Shown in pieces: positions 1 to 9,306 of a stretch of DNA of 64,000 nt. Every line of letters starts with the position of its first letter. Position 1 is the first letter of the stretch. The stretch lies in contig NZ_JAGQEE010000008.1 of NCBI RefSeq assembly GCF_018304945.1, positions 62,001-126,000 on the forward strand, read 5' to 3'. A program made the position numbers and the translations under genes. The DNA comes from Collimonas humicola. GTDB lineage: Bacteria > Pseudomonadota > Gammaproteobacteria > Burkholderiales > Burkholderiaceae_D. The notes beneath the pieces are model-generated. The model did not search any database and had not been told where the DNA came from. It saw only the letters and a list, made by a program, of their open reading frames with translations.

Positions 1-909
1 GCCGCCGACGCTGCCTGAGACGATGGTCGCCAGGCCGTCGCCGACGAAGGCGCGGCCCATGTATTTGTCCAGGTTCTGCCCTGTCATGGCGGCCACCGCC
101 TTGATATGGCCGAGATTTTCCGCCACCAGGATGATGGCGATAGGCGCCAGCAAGGCCATGGCGTCGGCCTTGAATACCGGCGCCGAGAAATGCGGGATGC
201 CGAACCAGGCGGCGTTGGCGACAATCGCAAAGTCGATCGGCTTGCCAAGGCCGGCGCCGTTGGTCAGCACGGCATAGACGACATAAGCCAGCATCAGGCC
301 GACCAGGATCAGCAGGCGCTGCAGCATGCCGCGCGCAAATACGGCGACCACGCCGACGCACAGCACCGTGCCGAGGGCCATCCAGGCATCGAAATTGTTG
401 CCGCTGACGCCCTTGACCGCGATCGGCGCCAGGTTCAGACCGATCACCGCCACCACGGCGCCGGTGACCACCGGCGGCATCAGGGTTTCGATCCAGCGCG
501 TGCCGATCGCCATCACCAGCAAGCCGATCAGCGCATACAGCACGCCGCAGGCAATGATGCCGCCCAGCGCCACGCCGAGATTGGCGTTCAAGCCGTGTCC
601 GCCATACGCGCTGACGGCGATCACCAGGCCGATGAAGGAAAAACTGGAACCGAGGTAGCTTGGTACACGGCCGCCCACCAGCACGAAGAACAGCAAGGTG
701 CCGATGCCTGACATGAAAATCGCCAGGTTCGGATCGAAACCCATCAGCAGCGGCGCCAGCACGGTCGAACCGAACATCGCCACCACGTGCTGCACGCCCA
801 TCGCAAAAGTCTGCGGCCAAGGCAGGCGCTCGTCGGCGGCGATGACCTGGCCCTGCCCGTCCGCCGTGCCGGCGCGCAAACGCCACGTGGGAAAATAAGA
901 TCCTGCCAT
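1..909 (-). CDS. rutG: RutG-type uracil/pyrimidine permease (5' part, runs off the left edge)
   Basis: Nucleobase:cation symporter of the NCS2 (uracil-xanthine permease) family in the inner membrane, importing uracil or related pyrimidines. The visible 303 codons are open throughout and start at an ATG at 909. The N-terminus (DERLPWPQT, then MGVQHVVAMFGSTVLAPLLM) and later stretches (GGRVPSYLGSS, RWIETLMPPVVTGAVV, VAENLGHIKAVAAMTG, MGRAFVGDGLAT) match what I remember of E. coli RutG almost word for word, closer than UraA. Successive hydrophobic helices fit a 12-14 TM carrier. The C-terminal third is missing because of the window edge. No other rut gene is visible, so whether it belongs to a rut operon or acts alone cannot be judged. 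Family certain, RutG subfamily likely. Confidence 0.9.
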   Translation of the reverse strand, partial: MAGSYFPTWRLRAGTADGQGQVIAADERLPWPQTFAMGVQHVVAMFGSTVLAPLLMGFDPNLAIFMSGIGTLLFFVLVGGRVPSYLGSSFSFIGLVIAVSAYGGHGLNANLGVALGGIIACGVLYALIGLLVMAIGTRWIETLMPPVVTGAVVAVIGLNLAPIAVKGVSGNNFDAWMALGTVLCVGVVAVFARGMLQRLLILVGLMLAYVVYAVLTNGAGLGKPIDFAIVANAAWFGIPHFSAPVFKADAMALLAPIAIILVAENLGHIKAVAAMTGQNLDKYMGRAFVGDGLATIVSGSVGG

Positions 910-1080
910 GTGTTCCTCCCTGTATGCCGATCAGCCATCTTCCTGCCGCCCGCGGACCGCAGGAAGATGGCTGAATCGTGTGATTGATTTTGTTTTTAAC
1001 CGGAGGCTAGTGTACGAAGGCAGCCATGAAATAACAATCGAGATCGGGACAAAATCGGGAGAAATCGACGCAACGGACAC

Positions 1081-1114
1081 AAAAAAAGCACCGGCCGGCG
1101 GCTCGGTGCTTTTT
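1081..1114 (-). terminator. Rho-independent terminator of the 172-aa membrane protein gene
   Basis: An 11-bp perfect stem (1083-1093 with 1104-1114, core GCACCG/CGGTGC) has a 10-nt loop. Read on the minus strand it ends in seven T residues. It lies 20 bp past the stop codon of the leftward gene that ends at 1134. The other strand ends in five T, so it may work in both directions. Confidence 0.8.
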
Positions 1115-1133
1115 CATCGCCGGTTCAACGATG

Positions 1134-1652
1134 CTACGGGAAAACCGGAATATGCTTTTCAACCCCGGCAAAGGAGGCTTCCGGATGGCGTTTTTCAAGC
1201 AGCTCCTCGATTTCCGGCACGCGCTTGAACGGCACGTCCACCAGCAGCAGGATCTTGCCTTCCTCGATGCCGGCATGGAAGGCTTTCAGGCGGGAATTCG
1301 GCAAGGCCGCCGCCGCCATGCCCGACATCCAGCTGCCCAGCACCGCGCCGGCCAGGGTCAGCGCGACCAGCGCCAGCCAGTTCAGGTGCACCCACTCGGG
1401 CGGGAAATACACCAGCCACATGCCCAGCAGCAGGCCGATCACGCCGCCGGCCAGCAAGCCGACTTCCGCGCCGTTGGCCAGATCGGTCTTATGCAACACA
1501 TTGGCTTCCGGCATATCGGCCGGCAACTTGCCGTCGGCCGCCCAGAAGTGGATATGCCGGATCCCTACCCGCGCCAGCAATAATTCGTCCAGCATACCGC
1601 GCGCACTGGGAACATCCGGCAACATGAAGTAAAGCCTTTGTCTGCCCAACAT
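1134..1652 (-). CDS. DUF1269-like small membrane protein
   Basis: A 172-residue protein of unknown function. A soluble N-terminal part (about 1-60) is followed by two glycine-rich hydrophobic segments (about 64-82 and 90-112, with GGVIGLLLGMW and LTLAGAVLGSWMSGMAAAAL). A soluble C-terminal part ends in a predicted beta-alpha-beta stretch (GKILLLVDVPFKRVPEIEELL). The layout, with a Gly/Ala-rich membrane hairpin between two ferredoxin-like halves, resembles DUF1269 or general-stress membrane proteins common in proteobacteria. The ATG at 1652 has a good AGGAG about 7 nt upstream. Monocistronic, with its own terminator. Existence is well supported; function is not. Confidence 0.75.
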   Translation of the reverse strand: MLGRQRLYFMLPDVPSARGMLDELLLARVGIRHIHFWAADGKLPADMPEANVLHKTDLANGAEVGLLAGGVIGLLLGMWLVYFPPEWVHLNWLALVALTLAGAVLGSWMSGMAAAALPNSRLKAFHAGIEEGKILLLVDVPFKRVPEIEELLEKRHPEASFAGVEKHIPVFP

Positions 1653-1800
1653 GATGGTCTCCTATGACTGGTTATGCCTTCAGCATAGTCAATCGAGGTC
1701 GAATCCACAAAGTCTGATTGGCGCCTTGCGCCGTGAACAACCCGAAACAATGAAAAATGCGACAATCGCCATTCAGTTAACCAATCACGATGGAAACCCC

Positions 1801-2103
1801 ATGATCCTCGAATTAGCCGATATCCGTATCCAGCCGGGCAAGCAACAGGAATTCGACGCCGCGATCCAGCGCGGAGTCGAGCAAATCATCAGCAAGGCCA
1901 AGGGCTTTGCCGGTTACAAGGTGCACAAGGGAATTGAATCGCCGGAGCGCTATGTCCTGACCATCCTCTGGCAAACCCTGGAAAACCACACCGTGGATTT
2001 CCGCGAATCGCCGGCATTTACCGACTGGCGGGCGCTGGTAGGACCGTTTTTCGCCGTCGCACCAACCGTCGAGCACTTTACGCTCTTGACAGAATCGCAT
2101 TGA
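1801..2103 (+). CDS. Antibiotic biosynthesis monooxygenase (ABM) family protein
   Basis: A 100-residue protein with the ABM ferredoxin-like fold signature: an N-terminal strand (ILELADIRIQPGKQQEF), an amphipathic helix, a GFAGYKVHKGIESPERYVL strand pair, and the conserved W-x-(5)-HTVDFRESPAFTDW helix typical of the family. ABM proteins are small dimeric monooxygenases, or YgiN-like quinol oxidases, that protect against or make aromatic quinones. The exact substrate cannot be read from sequence. The frame is open from 1651, but I chose the ATG at 1801 because the fold starts there and the length matches the family. Monocistronic. Confidence 0.75.
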   Translation: MILELADIRIQPGKQQEFDAAIQRGVEQIISKAKGFAGYKVHKGIESPERYVLTILWQTLENHTVDFRESPAFTDWRALVGPFFAVAPTVEHFTLLTESH

Positions 2104-2331
2104 TTGCAGGGCGGGGGAGTAAGAAGACGTGCACTGTGTGAGCAGCAGGGCAACCCGTTCAGACGGCCAATGCCGGCGGGATGCCCGACTGCTACGCAGC
2201 GACGATGTACTACGAGATGTTGAAACTACTGCTAAAACTGTACTACTTACTGCAAACAACTGCTGCGGACCTTCAATTGCCGGCAACTCCGGCAATTCCG
2301 CCCAAACAAGATTTCAGACCATGAAGCAGTC

Positions 2332-2616
2332 TTAGAAACTCTTGATCCATGCTGCAGTCTGGGCGCTTTCACGGTCCAGGCGTTGCATGCGGTATTCCAG
2401 GTCGTACAGGTCGACGGCTTCTGCCAGATAGGCTTCCTTGCGCGCAGCTTCCGAACGCTCGTAGGCGGTACCGAGACGCTTGAAGAATGCGGCGACCTTG
2501 CTCAGGGAGCCGGCGCTTTGCACAGCAGGCGCCGCTGGACGGCTCACGGCAGCAGGACGAGCTGCTGGGGCTGGACGGGCAATACTAGAACTGTTGCTGA
2601 TTGTCATTGTAGACAT
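2332..2616 (-). CDS. DUF3563 family small protein
   Basis: A 94-residue protein of unknown function. The N-terminal 40 residues are a low-complexity Ala/Pro/Ser linker (ARPAPAARPAAVSRPAAP). The C-terminal half is the conserved DUF3563 helical part, with YLAEAVDLYDLEYRMQRLDR near the end. This family is found mainly in beta-proteobacteria as short orphan genes. The frame is open 25 codons further upstream, but the ATG at 2616 is preceded by AAAGAGGAA at a good ribosome-binding distance, and the upstream codons do not resemble the family. Monocistronic, facing leftward. Confidence 0.75.
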   Translation of the reverse strand: MSTMTISNSSSIARPAPAARPAAVSRPAAPAVQSAGSLSKVAAFFKRLGTAYERSEAARKEAYLAEAVDLYDLEYRMQRLDRESAQTAAWIKSF

Positions 2617-2861
2617 GATGAATTCCTCTTTCGTTTTGCGTTCACCGCAAGCCAATTGTTGCGTCGCACAACCAGAATAGCGTTTCCCCATTAATTATCC
2701 AATTTCGATTGCCAATAGCAGTTATCAGTTTTGTGAATTTAAGGGGCTAAATGCGGTTTTCCGAGCACTCCCGGGATTTGTCTTGATGTGTTGTAAAACT
2801 GCTATACAGGCATGGAAAGATGCCTGTAAACTGCAGCACCTTCCTTACCAGCCTAGCCCCG

Positions 2862-4295
2862 ATGTCTAACCACACCTTCCTCTGGCACGACTACGAAACC
2901 TTCGGCGTGCAGCCGCGCCGCGATCGCCCGGCCCAGTTTGCGGCGATCCGCACCGACGCCGAGCTGAACGAAATCGGCGAACCGATCATGCTGTATTGCC
3001 AACCAGCAAATGACTTCTTGCCGGATCCGCAGTCTTGCCTGATCACTGGCATCACGCCGCAGCATTGCCTGCAGCATGGCATTCCAGAGCACCAGTTCGC
3101 CGCCCGGATTGAAAAGGCGTTTTCCGAACCCGGCACCATCGGCGTCGGCTACAACACCATCCGCTTCGACGACGAAGTCACGCGCTTCCTGTTCTGGCGC
3201 AACCTGATCGATCCCTATGCGCGCGAATGGCAAAACCAATGCGGCCGCTGGGACATCCTGGATGTGGTGCGCACCGCCTATGCGCTGCGGCCGGACGGCA
3301 TCCAGTGGCCCATCAATGACGAAGGACGGCCCAGTTTCCGCCTCGAACTGCTGACCAAGGCCAACGGCCTCAGCCACGAAGCGGCGCATGACGCGCTGTC
3401 CGACGTACGGGCGACAATCGCCCTGGCGCGCCTGATCCGGCAGCACCAGCCGAAGCTGTTCGACTTCTGCCTGGCGCTGCACAAGAAAGACCGCGCCGGC
3501 GCCGAAATCGGCCTGCCGACGCCGCGTCCCTTCCTGCATATTTCCGGCATGTTCCCGGCCGAGCAAGGCTGCCTAGCCGTCATGTGGCCGCTCGGCGTGC
3601 ATCCGACCAACAAGAATGAAATACTGGCCTGGGACCTGGCCTACGATCCGAGCGAGCTGTTTGCGCTCGATGCCGACACCGTACGCACCCGCCTGTTCAG
3701 CAAGTCGGCCGACCTGCCGGAAGGCGTGACGCGGCTGCCCTTGAAATCGGTGCATCTGAATAAATCGCCGATGGTGATCAACAAGCTGCAAACCCTGTCG
3801 GGCGACATGGCGGCGCATTGGGGCATCAATATTCCACTGGCTCTGAAACATGCGGAAATCGCGGCGCAGGCGCCCGATCTGAGCGGCTTGTGGCGCCAGG
3901 TGTTCCAGCGTCCGGACGAAGGCGCAAGCGATGTCGACGAGGATTTGTACGGCGGCTTTGTCGGCAACAACGACAGGCGCAAGCTGAACGAGCTGCGCGC
4001 CATGACGCCGCAAAAACTGGCGGCGGCGCATATCAGTTTCGACGACCAGCGGCTGGAAGAACTGACCTTCCGCTACCGCGCCCGCAATTTTCCCGACACC
4101 CTGCTCCCGGCGGAGCAGGAACGCTGGGAAGAGCATCGCGCGGCGCGCCTGTTCGACGGCGAAGGCAAGGCGCGCACGATCGACATGCTGTTTGAAGAGA
4201 TCGACAAGCTGTCAGAGACAGCGGACGAGCGCGGCGAGGAAGTCCTCGGCGCACTGTATGACTACGCCGAGATGATTGCGCCGGCGCGGGAATAA
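2862..4295 (+). CDS. sbcB: Exodeoxyribonuclease I
   Basis: Cytoplasmic 3'-5' single-strand DNA exonuclease used in recombination and mismatch repair. The 477-residue length equals the family norm (E. coli about 475). The DEDDh motifs are visible: ExoI in FLWHDYETFGV near the start, ExoII around NTIRFDDEVTRF, ExoIII in HDALSDVRATIALARL near residue 190. The SH3-like and ExoI C-terminal domains follow (GFVGNNDRRKLNELR, FRYRARNFPDTL). The frame opens at 2820, but the ATG at 2862 (MSNHTFLWHDYETFG) sits exactly where the family starts. Single gene, followed by a long hairpin at 4333-4390. Confidence 0.95.
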   Translation: MSNHTFLWHDYETFGVQPRRDRPAQFAAIRTDAELNEIGEPIMLYCQPANDFLPDPQSCLITGITPQHCLQHGIPEHQFAARIEKAFSEPGTIGVGYNTIRFDDEVTRFLFWRNLIDPYAREWQNQCGRWDILDVVRTAYALRPDGIQWPINDEGRPSFRLELLTKANGLSHEAAHDALSDVRATIALARLIRQHQPKLFDFCLALHKKDRAGAEIGLPTPRPFLHISGMFPAEQGCLAVMWPLGVHPTNKNEILAWDLAYDPSELFALDADTVRTRLFSKSADLPEGVTRLPLKSVHLNKSPMVINKLQTLSGDMAAHWGINIPLALKHAEIAAQAPDLSGLWRQVFQRPDEGASDVDEDLYGGFVGNNDRRKLNELRAMTPQKLAAAHISFDDQRLEELTFRYRARNFPDTLLPAEQERWEEHRAARLFDGEGKARTIDMLFEEIDKLSETADERGEEVLGALYDYAEMIAPARE

Positions 4296-4332
4296 GCGCG
4301 CTGGCCGCGGCGCACGCCAGGACCACAGCAAC

Positions 4333-4390
4333 CAAGCGGGGCCAGGATGGTTTTCGATCAGCTGCACGAAAACCATCCTGGCCCCGCTTG
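4333..4390. repeat. Perfect 24-bp inverted repeat between convergent sbcB and speG
   Basis: The arms 4333-4356 and 4367-4390 are exact reverse complements over 24 bp, with a 10-nt loop (ATCAGCTGCA). It lies in the intergenic gap between the two convergent genes, so it could end transcription from both sides. No T-run follows on either strand, so a classical intrinsic terminator is not clear. It may instead be a mobile palindromic repeat. Confidence 0.85.
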
Positions 4391-4470
4391 CTTAGAAAGT
4401 ACTAAGCCGAGATTGAGTCATGTTTTTGCGAATCCGTTCAAGCCCTGGCCGGCAAATCGGCAAAACAACA

Positions 4471-5007
4471 TCAGCGCGGGCGCTTGGCCAGGTATTCGGG
4501 CTGGAACATGCACATGCGGATCGCATCGCGATACACGCCGTTGATAAAAAACTCGCTCTTCAATTCGCTTTCCAGCTCAAATCCGCACTTCTGGTAGATA
4601 TGGATCGCCTTGTGGTTTTCCTTGTCCACATACAGATACAGCTTGTACAGGTTGAGCACGCAAAAGGCGTACTCGATCGCCAGCCGCGTGGCGCGTTCCG
4701 CATAGCCCCGGCCCTGGGCGCTCGGCGCCACGATGATCTGGAATTCGGCGCGGCGGTGGATATGGGTGATCTCGACCAGTTCGACCAGTCCCACCATCTC
4801 GCCGTTATCGCTTTCAAGGATGAAGCGGCGCTCGCTCTGGTCGTGTACGTGCTGGTCATATAGCTGCGTCAGCTCAACATAGGCTTCGTACGGCTCTTCG
4901 AACCAGTAGCGCATGATGTGGCTATTATTGTCGAGCTGGTGCACAAAGTGCAGATCGTTGCGTTCCAATGGGCGCAGTTTAAGGCCCGGTTGCACGAGGG
5001 TAGTCAT
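4471..5007 (-). CDS. speG: Spermidine N1-acetyltransferase
   Basis: GNAT acetyltransferase that transfers acetyl from acetyl-CoA to spermidine or spermine, limiting polyamine toxicity. At 178 residues it is near-identical in layout to E. coli Spe[12 protein letters not shown] and [20 protein letters not shown] at the N-terminus, HDQSERRFI, then the acetyl-CoA loop region ([17 protein letters not shown]), [20 protein letters not shown] and [18 protein letters not shown]. The allosteric N-terminal polyamine-site residues of the family appear kept. It lies 53 bp downstream of fadE on the same strand, but a T/G-rich spacer (TTGTTTGTT-like) and unrelated function argue against a true operon. Confidence 0.93.
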   Translation of the reverse strand: MTTLVQPGLKLRPLERNDLHFVHQLDNNSHIMRYWFEEPYEAYVELTQLYDQHVHDQSERRFILESDNGEMVGLVELVEITHIHRRAEFQIIVAPSAQGRGYAERATRLAIEYAFCVLNLYKLYLYVDKENHKAIHIYQKCGFELESELKSEFFINGVYRDAIRMCMFQPEYLAKRPR

Positions 5008-5060
5008 AAAACGTCTTTCTTGTTTGTTAGTTTGTTTGTTTTTTGTTGAAAATATTATCG

Positions 5061-7559
5061 TTATCGATGGCTTGAATGATTGCTGCCTGCCTGCATCGAC
5101 TCAAGCCGGCTGAAGTCTTGCGGGAAGTCGTCCACCTGCACGCTGATGTCGCCATAACGGGCAAAATCCTGCAGCACCTGCTGTTCTTCTTCGGTGATCG
5201 CGCCAGTGGCCGCCACCGCCGCGATCCAGCCTGGCATTTCGATCAGGCTTTGCGGCATCGGCGCCAGGCTGCCGGCCTTGAACGATAGCTTGAGCCGCGC
5301 TTCGATGGCATTCACTTGTGGAATCAGCTGGAACGCCAGTTCGCCAAAAGCTTGCGGCGATTGTTCGGCGCTCGGCATGAAGATTCCTCCGACCAGGCGG
5401 TCGCGGCTGGCGCCGTTGGTTTGCATGGCTTTCGCCACGGCGCTGTCGAGCGCATCGGAGGGCTTGTCGTAAGGCCGGCCGAAAGGAAACACGATGGCCC
5501 GCAGCAAAACCGCCAGCAGCCGGTTCGGGAAATTGTCGAGCACGCCTAGATAAGCTTCCTGCGCCTGGTGCAAGGCATCCTGGATCGCCCAGTGCACATA
5601 CGGCAGATCTTCCTGCGGACGGCCATCGTCCTCATAACGTTTGAGGACGCTGGAAACCAAATAGAGCTGCGACAGGATATCGCCCAGGCGCCCGGAAATC
5701 CGTTCGCGGAACTTGAGCGAGCCGCCGAAAACGAACATCGACTTGTCGCTCAGCAGGGCGAACGCGGCCGACATGCGGTTGACTGCGCGGTAAAAATGGC
5801 GCAGCTCGGCCGGCGCCGCGCTCGGCGCCGCCGGGAAACTGCCGCCCGACAGGCCGGCCACCAGGGTCCGCGAAAAATTGGCGAAGACAAAACCGATATG
5901 GCCGAAGAATGCCTGGTCGAAATCGGCCAGCGCCTTTTTCTGGTCGGCCTCGCCCGCCGCCGCCATTTCCTTCAGCACATAAGGATGGCAGCGGATCGCC
6001 CCCTGGCCGAAGATGATCAGGCAACGCGTCAGGATGTTGGCGCCCTCGACCGTGATGGCGATCGGCATCTGCTGGTAGCTGCGCGCCAGGAAATTGTTCG
6101 GCCCCATGCAGATGCCCTTGCCGCCCAATACATCCATGCCGGCATTGACCAGGATGCGGCCGCGTTCGGTGACGTGGTATTTCGAGATCGCGGAAATCAC
6201 CGATGGCTTTTCACCGGCATCCACCGCCAGCGCCGACAGCCGCCGCACCGCGTCCATCAGATACAGGTTGCCGCCCATGCGCGCCAGCATTTCATGGATG
6301 CCTTCGAACTTGCCGATCGGGATCCTGAACTGATGGCGCATCGCTGCGTAAGCGCTGGTGCCGCGCACCGCCAGCTTGGAAAAACCGACTGTGGAGGACG
6401 GCAAGGAAATGGCGCGGCCGGCAGCCAGGCATTCCATCAGCATGCGCCAGCCCTTGCCGATCCGTTCGCGGCCGCCGATCACCCAGTCCAGCGGAATGAA
6501 CACGTCCTTGCCGGAAGTCGGGCCGTTCTGGAACACCGCGTTCAGCGGCCAGTGGCGCCGGCCGGTGACAACGCCGGGATGGCTGGTGGGAATCAAGGCG
6601 CAGGTGATGCCAAGATCGACTGCCGCGCTACTGTCTCCCGCGGCCAGCAGATGATCCGGATCCTGCACCTGGAACGCCAGCCCCAGCACGGTCGCCACCG
6701 GACCCAGGGTGATGTAGCGCTTGTCCCAGGTAAGGCGGAAGCCCAGCATTTCCTGGCCGTCGTATTCGCCCACGCAGACGATGCCGACGTCCGGAATCGC
6801 GGCCGCATCGGAACCGGCGTAAGGGCTGGTCAGCGCGAAGCACGGTATCTCCTCGCCGGCGGCAAGGCGCGGCAGGAAATAATCCTTTTGCGCCTCAGTG
6901 CCATATTGCAGCAGCAGCTCGGCCGGCCCCAGCGAATTGGGCACCATCACAGAAATCGCCGCCGCGGAACAGTGCGAGGACAGCTTCATGATCACCTGCG
7001 AATGCATGTAGGCGGAGAACTCCTTGCCGCCGTACTGCTTCGGAATGATCATGCCGAGAAAACCTTTGTCCTTGACGAATTGCCAGGCCTGCGGCGACAG
7101 GTCCTGCCATATTTCGGTGCTGTCCCAGTCGCTGACCAAGCCGCACAGCTGCTCGACTTCATGATCGAGAAAATCCTGCTCCTCCGCTGTCAGCGCGGGC
7201 GGCGCCAGCTGCAGCAATTTGTCCCACGCCGGCTTGCCGGAAAACAGTTCGGCATCCCACCAGGTGGTGCCGGCCTCGATGGCGTCGCGTTCGGTCTGCG
7301 ACATGCGCGGCAGGATGCGCCGGAACATCTGCAGCACCGGCCCGCTCAACAGACGGTAACGCAGCGGCCGGATGGCTACGATCAAGGTCGGGATCGCCAG
7401 CAGCAGCAACAGCAATATGGCCGCCAGCGCGCCGATGCCGGCCAGCCGGAAACCGCCGGCTATCCACAGCAGCATGGCGCCCAGCCAAACCCAGGCGCCG
7501 AGGCGCAACTGCATCAATGCCAAAGCGCCGATAAGCAGCGCTGCGATCCAATAGAACAT
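5061..7559 (-). CDS. fadE: Acyl-CoA dehydrogenase, FadE type
   Basis: FAD-dependent first step of fatty-acid beta-oxidation (acyl-CoA to trans-2-enoyl-CoA). The 832-residue length is in the FadE class (E. coli 814), about twice a normal acyl-CoA dehydrogenase. The N-terminus is hydrophobic with about two TM segments ([20 protein letters not shown]), as in FadE. The acyl-CoA dehydrogenase fold follows ([52 protein letters not shown]) with the long C-terminal DUF1974 extension. The frame is open 47 codons upstream, but the ATG at 7559 has GGGAG just upstream and begins the membrane anchor. Transcribed leftward from the AT-rich region ahead of it. Confidence 0.93.
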   Translation of the reverse strand: MFYWIAALLIGALALMQLRLGAWVWLGAMLLWIAGGFRLAGIGALAAILLLLLLAIPTLIVAIRPLRYRLLSGPVLQMFRRILPRMSQTERDAIEAGTTWWDAELFSGKPAWDKLLQLAPPALTAEEQDFLDHEVEQLCGLVSDWDSTEIWQDLSPQAWQFVKDKGFLGMIIPKQYGGKEFSAYMHSQVIMKLSSHCSAAAISVMVPNSLGPAELLLQYGTEAQKDYFLPRLAAGEEIPCFALTSPYAGSDAAAIPDVGIVCVGEYDGQEMLGFRLTWDKRYITLGPVATVLGLAFQVQDPDHLLAAGDSSAAVDLGITCALIPTSHPGVVTGRRHWPLNAVFQNGPTSGKDVFIPLDWVIGGRERIGKGWRMLMECLAAGRAISLPSSTVGFSKLAVRGTSAYAAMRHQFRIPIGKFEGIHEMLARMGGNLYLMDAVRRLSALAVDAGEKPSVISAISKYHVTERGRILVNAGMDVLGGKGICMGPNNFLARSYQQMPIAITVEGANILTRCLIIFGQGAIRCHPYVLKEMAAAGEADQKKALADFDQAFFGHIGFVFANFSRTLVAGLSGGSFPAAPSAAPAELRHFYRAVNRMSAAFALLSDKSMFVFGGSLKFRERISGRLGDILSQLYLVSSVLKRYEDDGRPQEDLPYVHWAIQDALHQAQEAYLGVLDNFPNRLLAVLLRAIVFPFGRPYDKPSDALDSAVAKAMQTNGASRDRLVGGIFMPSAEQSPQAFGELAFQLIPQVNAIEARLKLSFKAGSLAPMPQSLIEMPGWIAAVAATGAITEEEQQVLQDFARYGDISVQVDDFPQDFSRLESMQAGSNHSSHR

Positions 7560-8074
7560 GCTTGCTCCCAAATTTGACTGTTGTTCGTGCGGCGAGTCTT
7601 GACATGCGCGCCGCCAGGCGGACGCGATCAGGAAGACAGAATGTGACTGAATGTAGATGAGCACATAATGGGCACATAAAAGCATTGCCCGGAAAACCAT
7701 GGCCCAGTTAAAGAAATAAGGTAATTCTTTATCCTTTGGTCACTTTTTGGACACGAAAAGTTCACGGACAGCAAATTTAAATGTTAAACAACAACAAGTT
7801 AGCTTATTCTATGCAGCGCTTGAGGGAACAATTAAAAAGATATGGAATCAGCAACATGCAACCCTTTGTAAATCTTTGTATCCATTTGTCAACCATACTA
7901 TACAATCGCGCGTTAGACCTTCGTATAGTTACGCATTGCTATGGGAAAACCTAGTAAAACCAATTCCTAGCCTGAGCGCTCGGCCCATATTGCCTATGTG
8001 TACCTCGTAGCCAGCCCGCCCGCAGGCGAGTCTCCAAACCGTATCAGACCAGTTACAAGAGCATTTAGCCTTTA
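7560..8074. other. 515-bp AT-rich intergenic region between divergent fadE and an SDR gene
   Basis: No convincing gene is seen; short open frames here lack family features and codon bias. It must carry the fadE promoter (leftward) and the promoter of the reductase at 8075. The part from about 7680 to 7910 is clearly richer in A/T than the flanking genes. I looked for paired FadR/PsrA-like operators and did not find a clear one. Confidence 0.5.
7876..7904 (+). promoter_or_regulatory. Candidate sigma-70 promoter upstream of the SDR gene
   Basis: TTGTAT at 7876-7881 and TATACA at 7899-7904 are separated by exactly 17 bp, close to the sigma-70 consensus. It would leave a leader of about 165 nt before the ATG at 8075. 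Pattern match only. Confidence 0.35.
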
Positions 8075-9193
8075 ATGAATAATTTAATTTTGATGACCGG
8101 CGCGACCGGCTTTCTGGGTGGCGCAAACGCTGTCGAGGCAATTCACCGTGGGCTAGGCAAAAATCTGTTGTTGCTGGCACGCGCGGACACCCCTGAGGCA
8201 GCGCACGCCCGGGTGATCAAGAACCTGCAATTGCTGGGCGCCAGCGCGGCCGACATCGCACAGATCGGCGTCGAACAAATCCTCTGTTCGGACTTGTCGG
8301 AGCTCGACAGCGTCGCCGGCGATCCGCGCCTGGACCAGGTATCGGTGGTAGTCCATTCGGCGGCGCTGGCAACTTTCTCGAATCATCCCTCGCTGGAAAA
8401 AATCAACGTCGACGGCACGCTGGCGCTGGGCAAGCTGATGCACCGGCGCCCTGCCCTGAAACGCTTCATGTACATCGGCACCGCCATGGCCTGCGGCGAA
8501 GGCGCCGGCATCAATGCCGTGGTCAAGGAAAGAATCGACCTGCCGCTGGGCGACGAACACCTGGTGGCGTATACCCGCTCCAAGGCCATGGGTGAAAAGA
8601 AACTGCGCGACACCTATCCCGACCTGCCGGTGATCTACGTGCGGCCATCGATCATCGTCGGCCACACTGTGCTCGGCTGCGCACCCTCGCAAAGCATTTT
8701 CTGGGTCTTCATGGTGTGGCAGCTGCTGGGCGCGCTGACCACCGCCCTCGATGAAAAAGTGGATGTGGTGCCGGTGGACTGGTGCGCGCAAGCGATCATC
8801 GACCTGGCGCAAAAGGAAACCCTGACGCACAATGTATTCCATATCTCGGCCGGCACCGGTTCCAGCGTCTCGTTCCGCGAGATCGACCTGGCACTAGCGG
8901 CGGCGCGCGGCATCGAACCGATCGGCGCTACCTACAAGCAGATCACGCCGGACGCCATTGCCACCCTGCTGCCGCGCATGCGCGAATGCGTGCCGGAATG
9001 CAATGACCGCCTGCTGCTGCGCGCGCTCAAGCTGTATGGCGCCTTCGCCGGCCTGAATTACGTATTCGACAACAGCAACCTGCTGGCAGAAGGCATCCGC
9101 CCGGCGCCGCTGTTTACCGACTACATCCCGCTGTGCGTCGAGTCGGCAAGGCATATCCCGATAGCAGAACAGATGAAATGGGACTTTAAATAG
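8075..9193 (+). CDS. NAD(P)-dependent extended SDR, fatty-acyl/thioester reductase-like
   Basis: A 372-residue extended short-chain dehydrogenase/reductase. The Rossmann motif TGATGFLGG sits at residues 8-16, the catalytic Tyr/Lys at YTRSKAMGEKK, and the substrate-side conserved VRPSIIVGH follows. The pattern fits the NAD_binding_4 group (male-sterility or thioester-reductase domains, fatty acyl-CoA reductases), but there is no carrier domain, so it acts as a free-standing enzyme. A role in reducing an acyl thioester or modifying a lipid is plausible beside the divergent fadE but is inference. Starts at the first ATG (MNNLILMTGATGF). Confidence 0.75.
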   Translation: MNNLILMTGATGFLGGANAVEAIHRGLGKNLLLLARADTPEAAHARVIKNLQLLGASAADIAQIGVEQILCSDLSELDSVAGDPRLDQVSVVVHSAALATFSNHPSLEKINVDGTLALGKLMHRRPALKRFMYIGTAMACGEGAGINAVVKERIDLPLGDEHLVAYTRSKAMGEKKLRDTYPDLPVIYVRPSIIVGHTVLGCAPSQSIFWVFMVWQLLGALTTALDEKVDVVPVDWCAQAIIDLAQKETLTHNVFHISAGTGSSVSFREIDLALAAARGIEPIGATYKQITPDAIATLLPRMRECVPECNDRLLLRALKLYGAFAGLNYVFDNSNLLAEGIRPAPLFTDYIPLCVESARHIPIAEQMKWDFK

Positions 9194-9306
9194 TCTTCGC
9201 CGTCAGGCCGCACATATCTTTTGCATTCATCGCTTGCCCCTAATCAGCGCCGCTTTCCGTTAGAATTGGCTCCTCGCGGACAACAAAATCAACAGGGGTA
9301 ACGACC

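Noticed and set aside
5568-7577. A 669-codon open frame on the plus strand opposite fadE
   Set aside because: It is a GC-rich antisense shadow, rich in Arg/Gln/His, with no domain; fadE on the other strand is certain.
7747-8010. An 87-codon frame in the AT-rich gap ahead of the SDR gene
   Set aside because: No ribosome-binding site, no family features, and it overlaps the candidate promoter.
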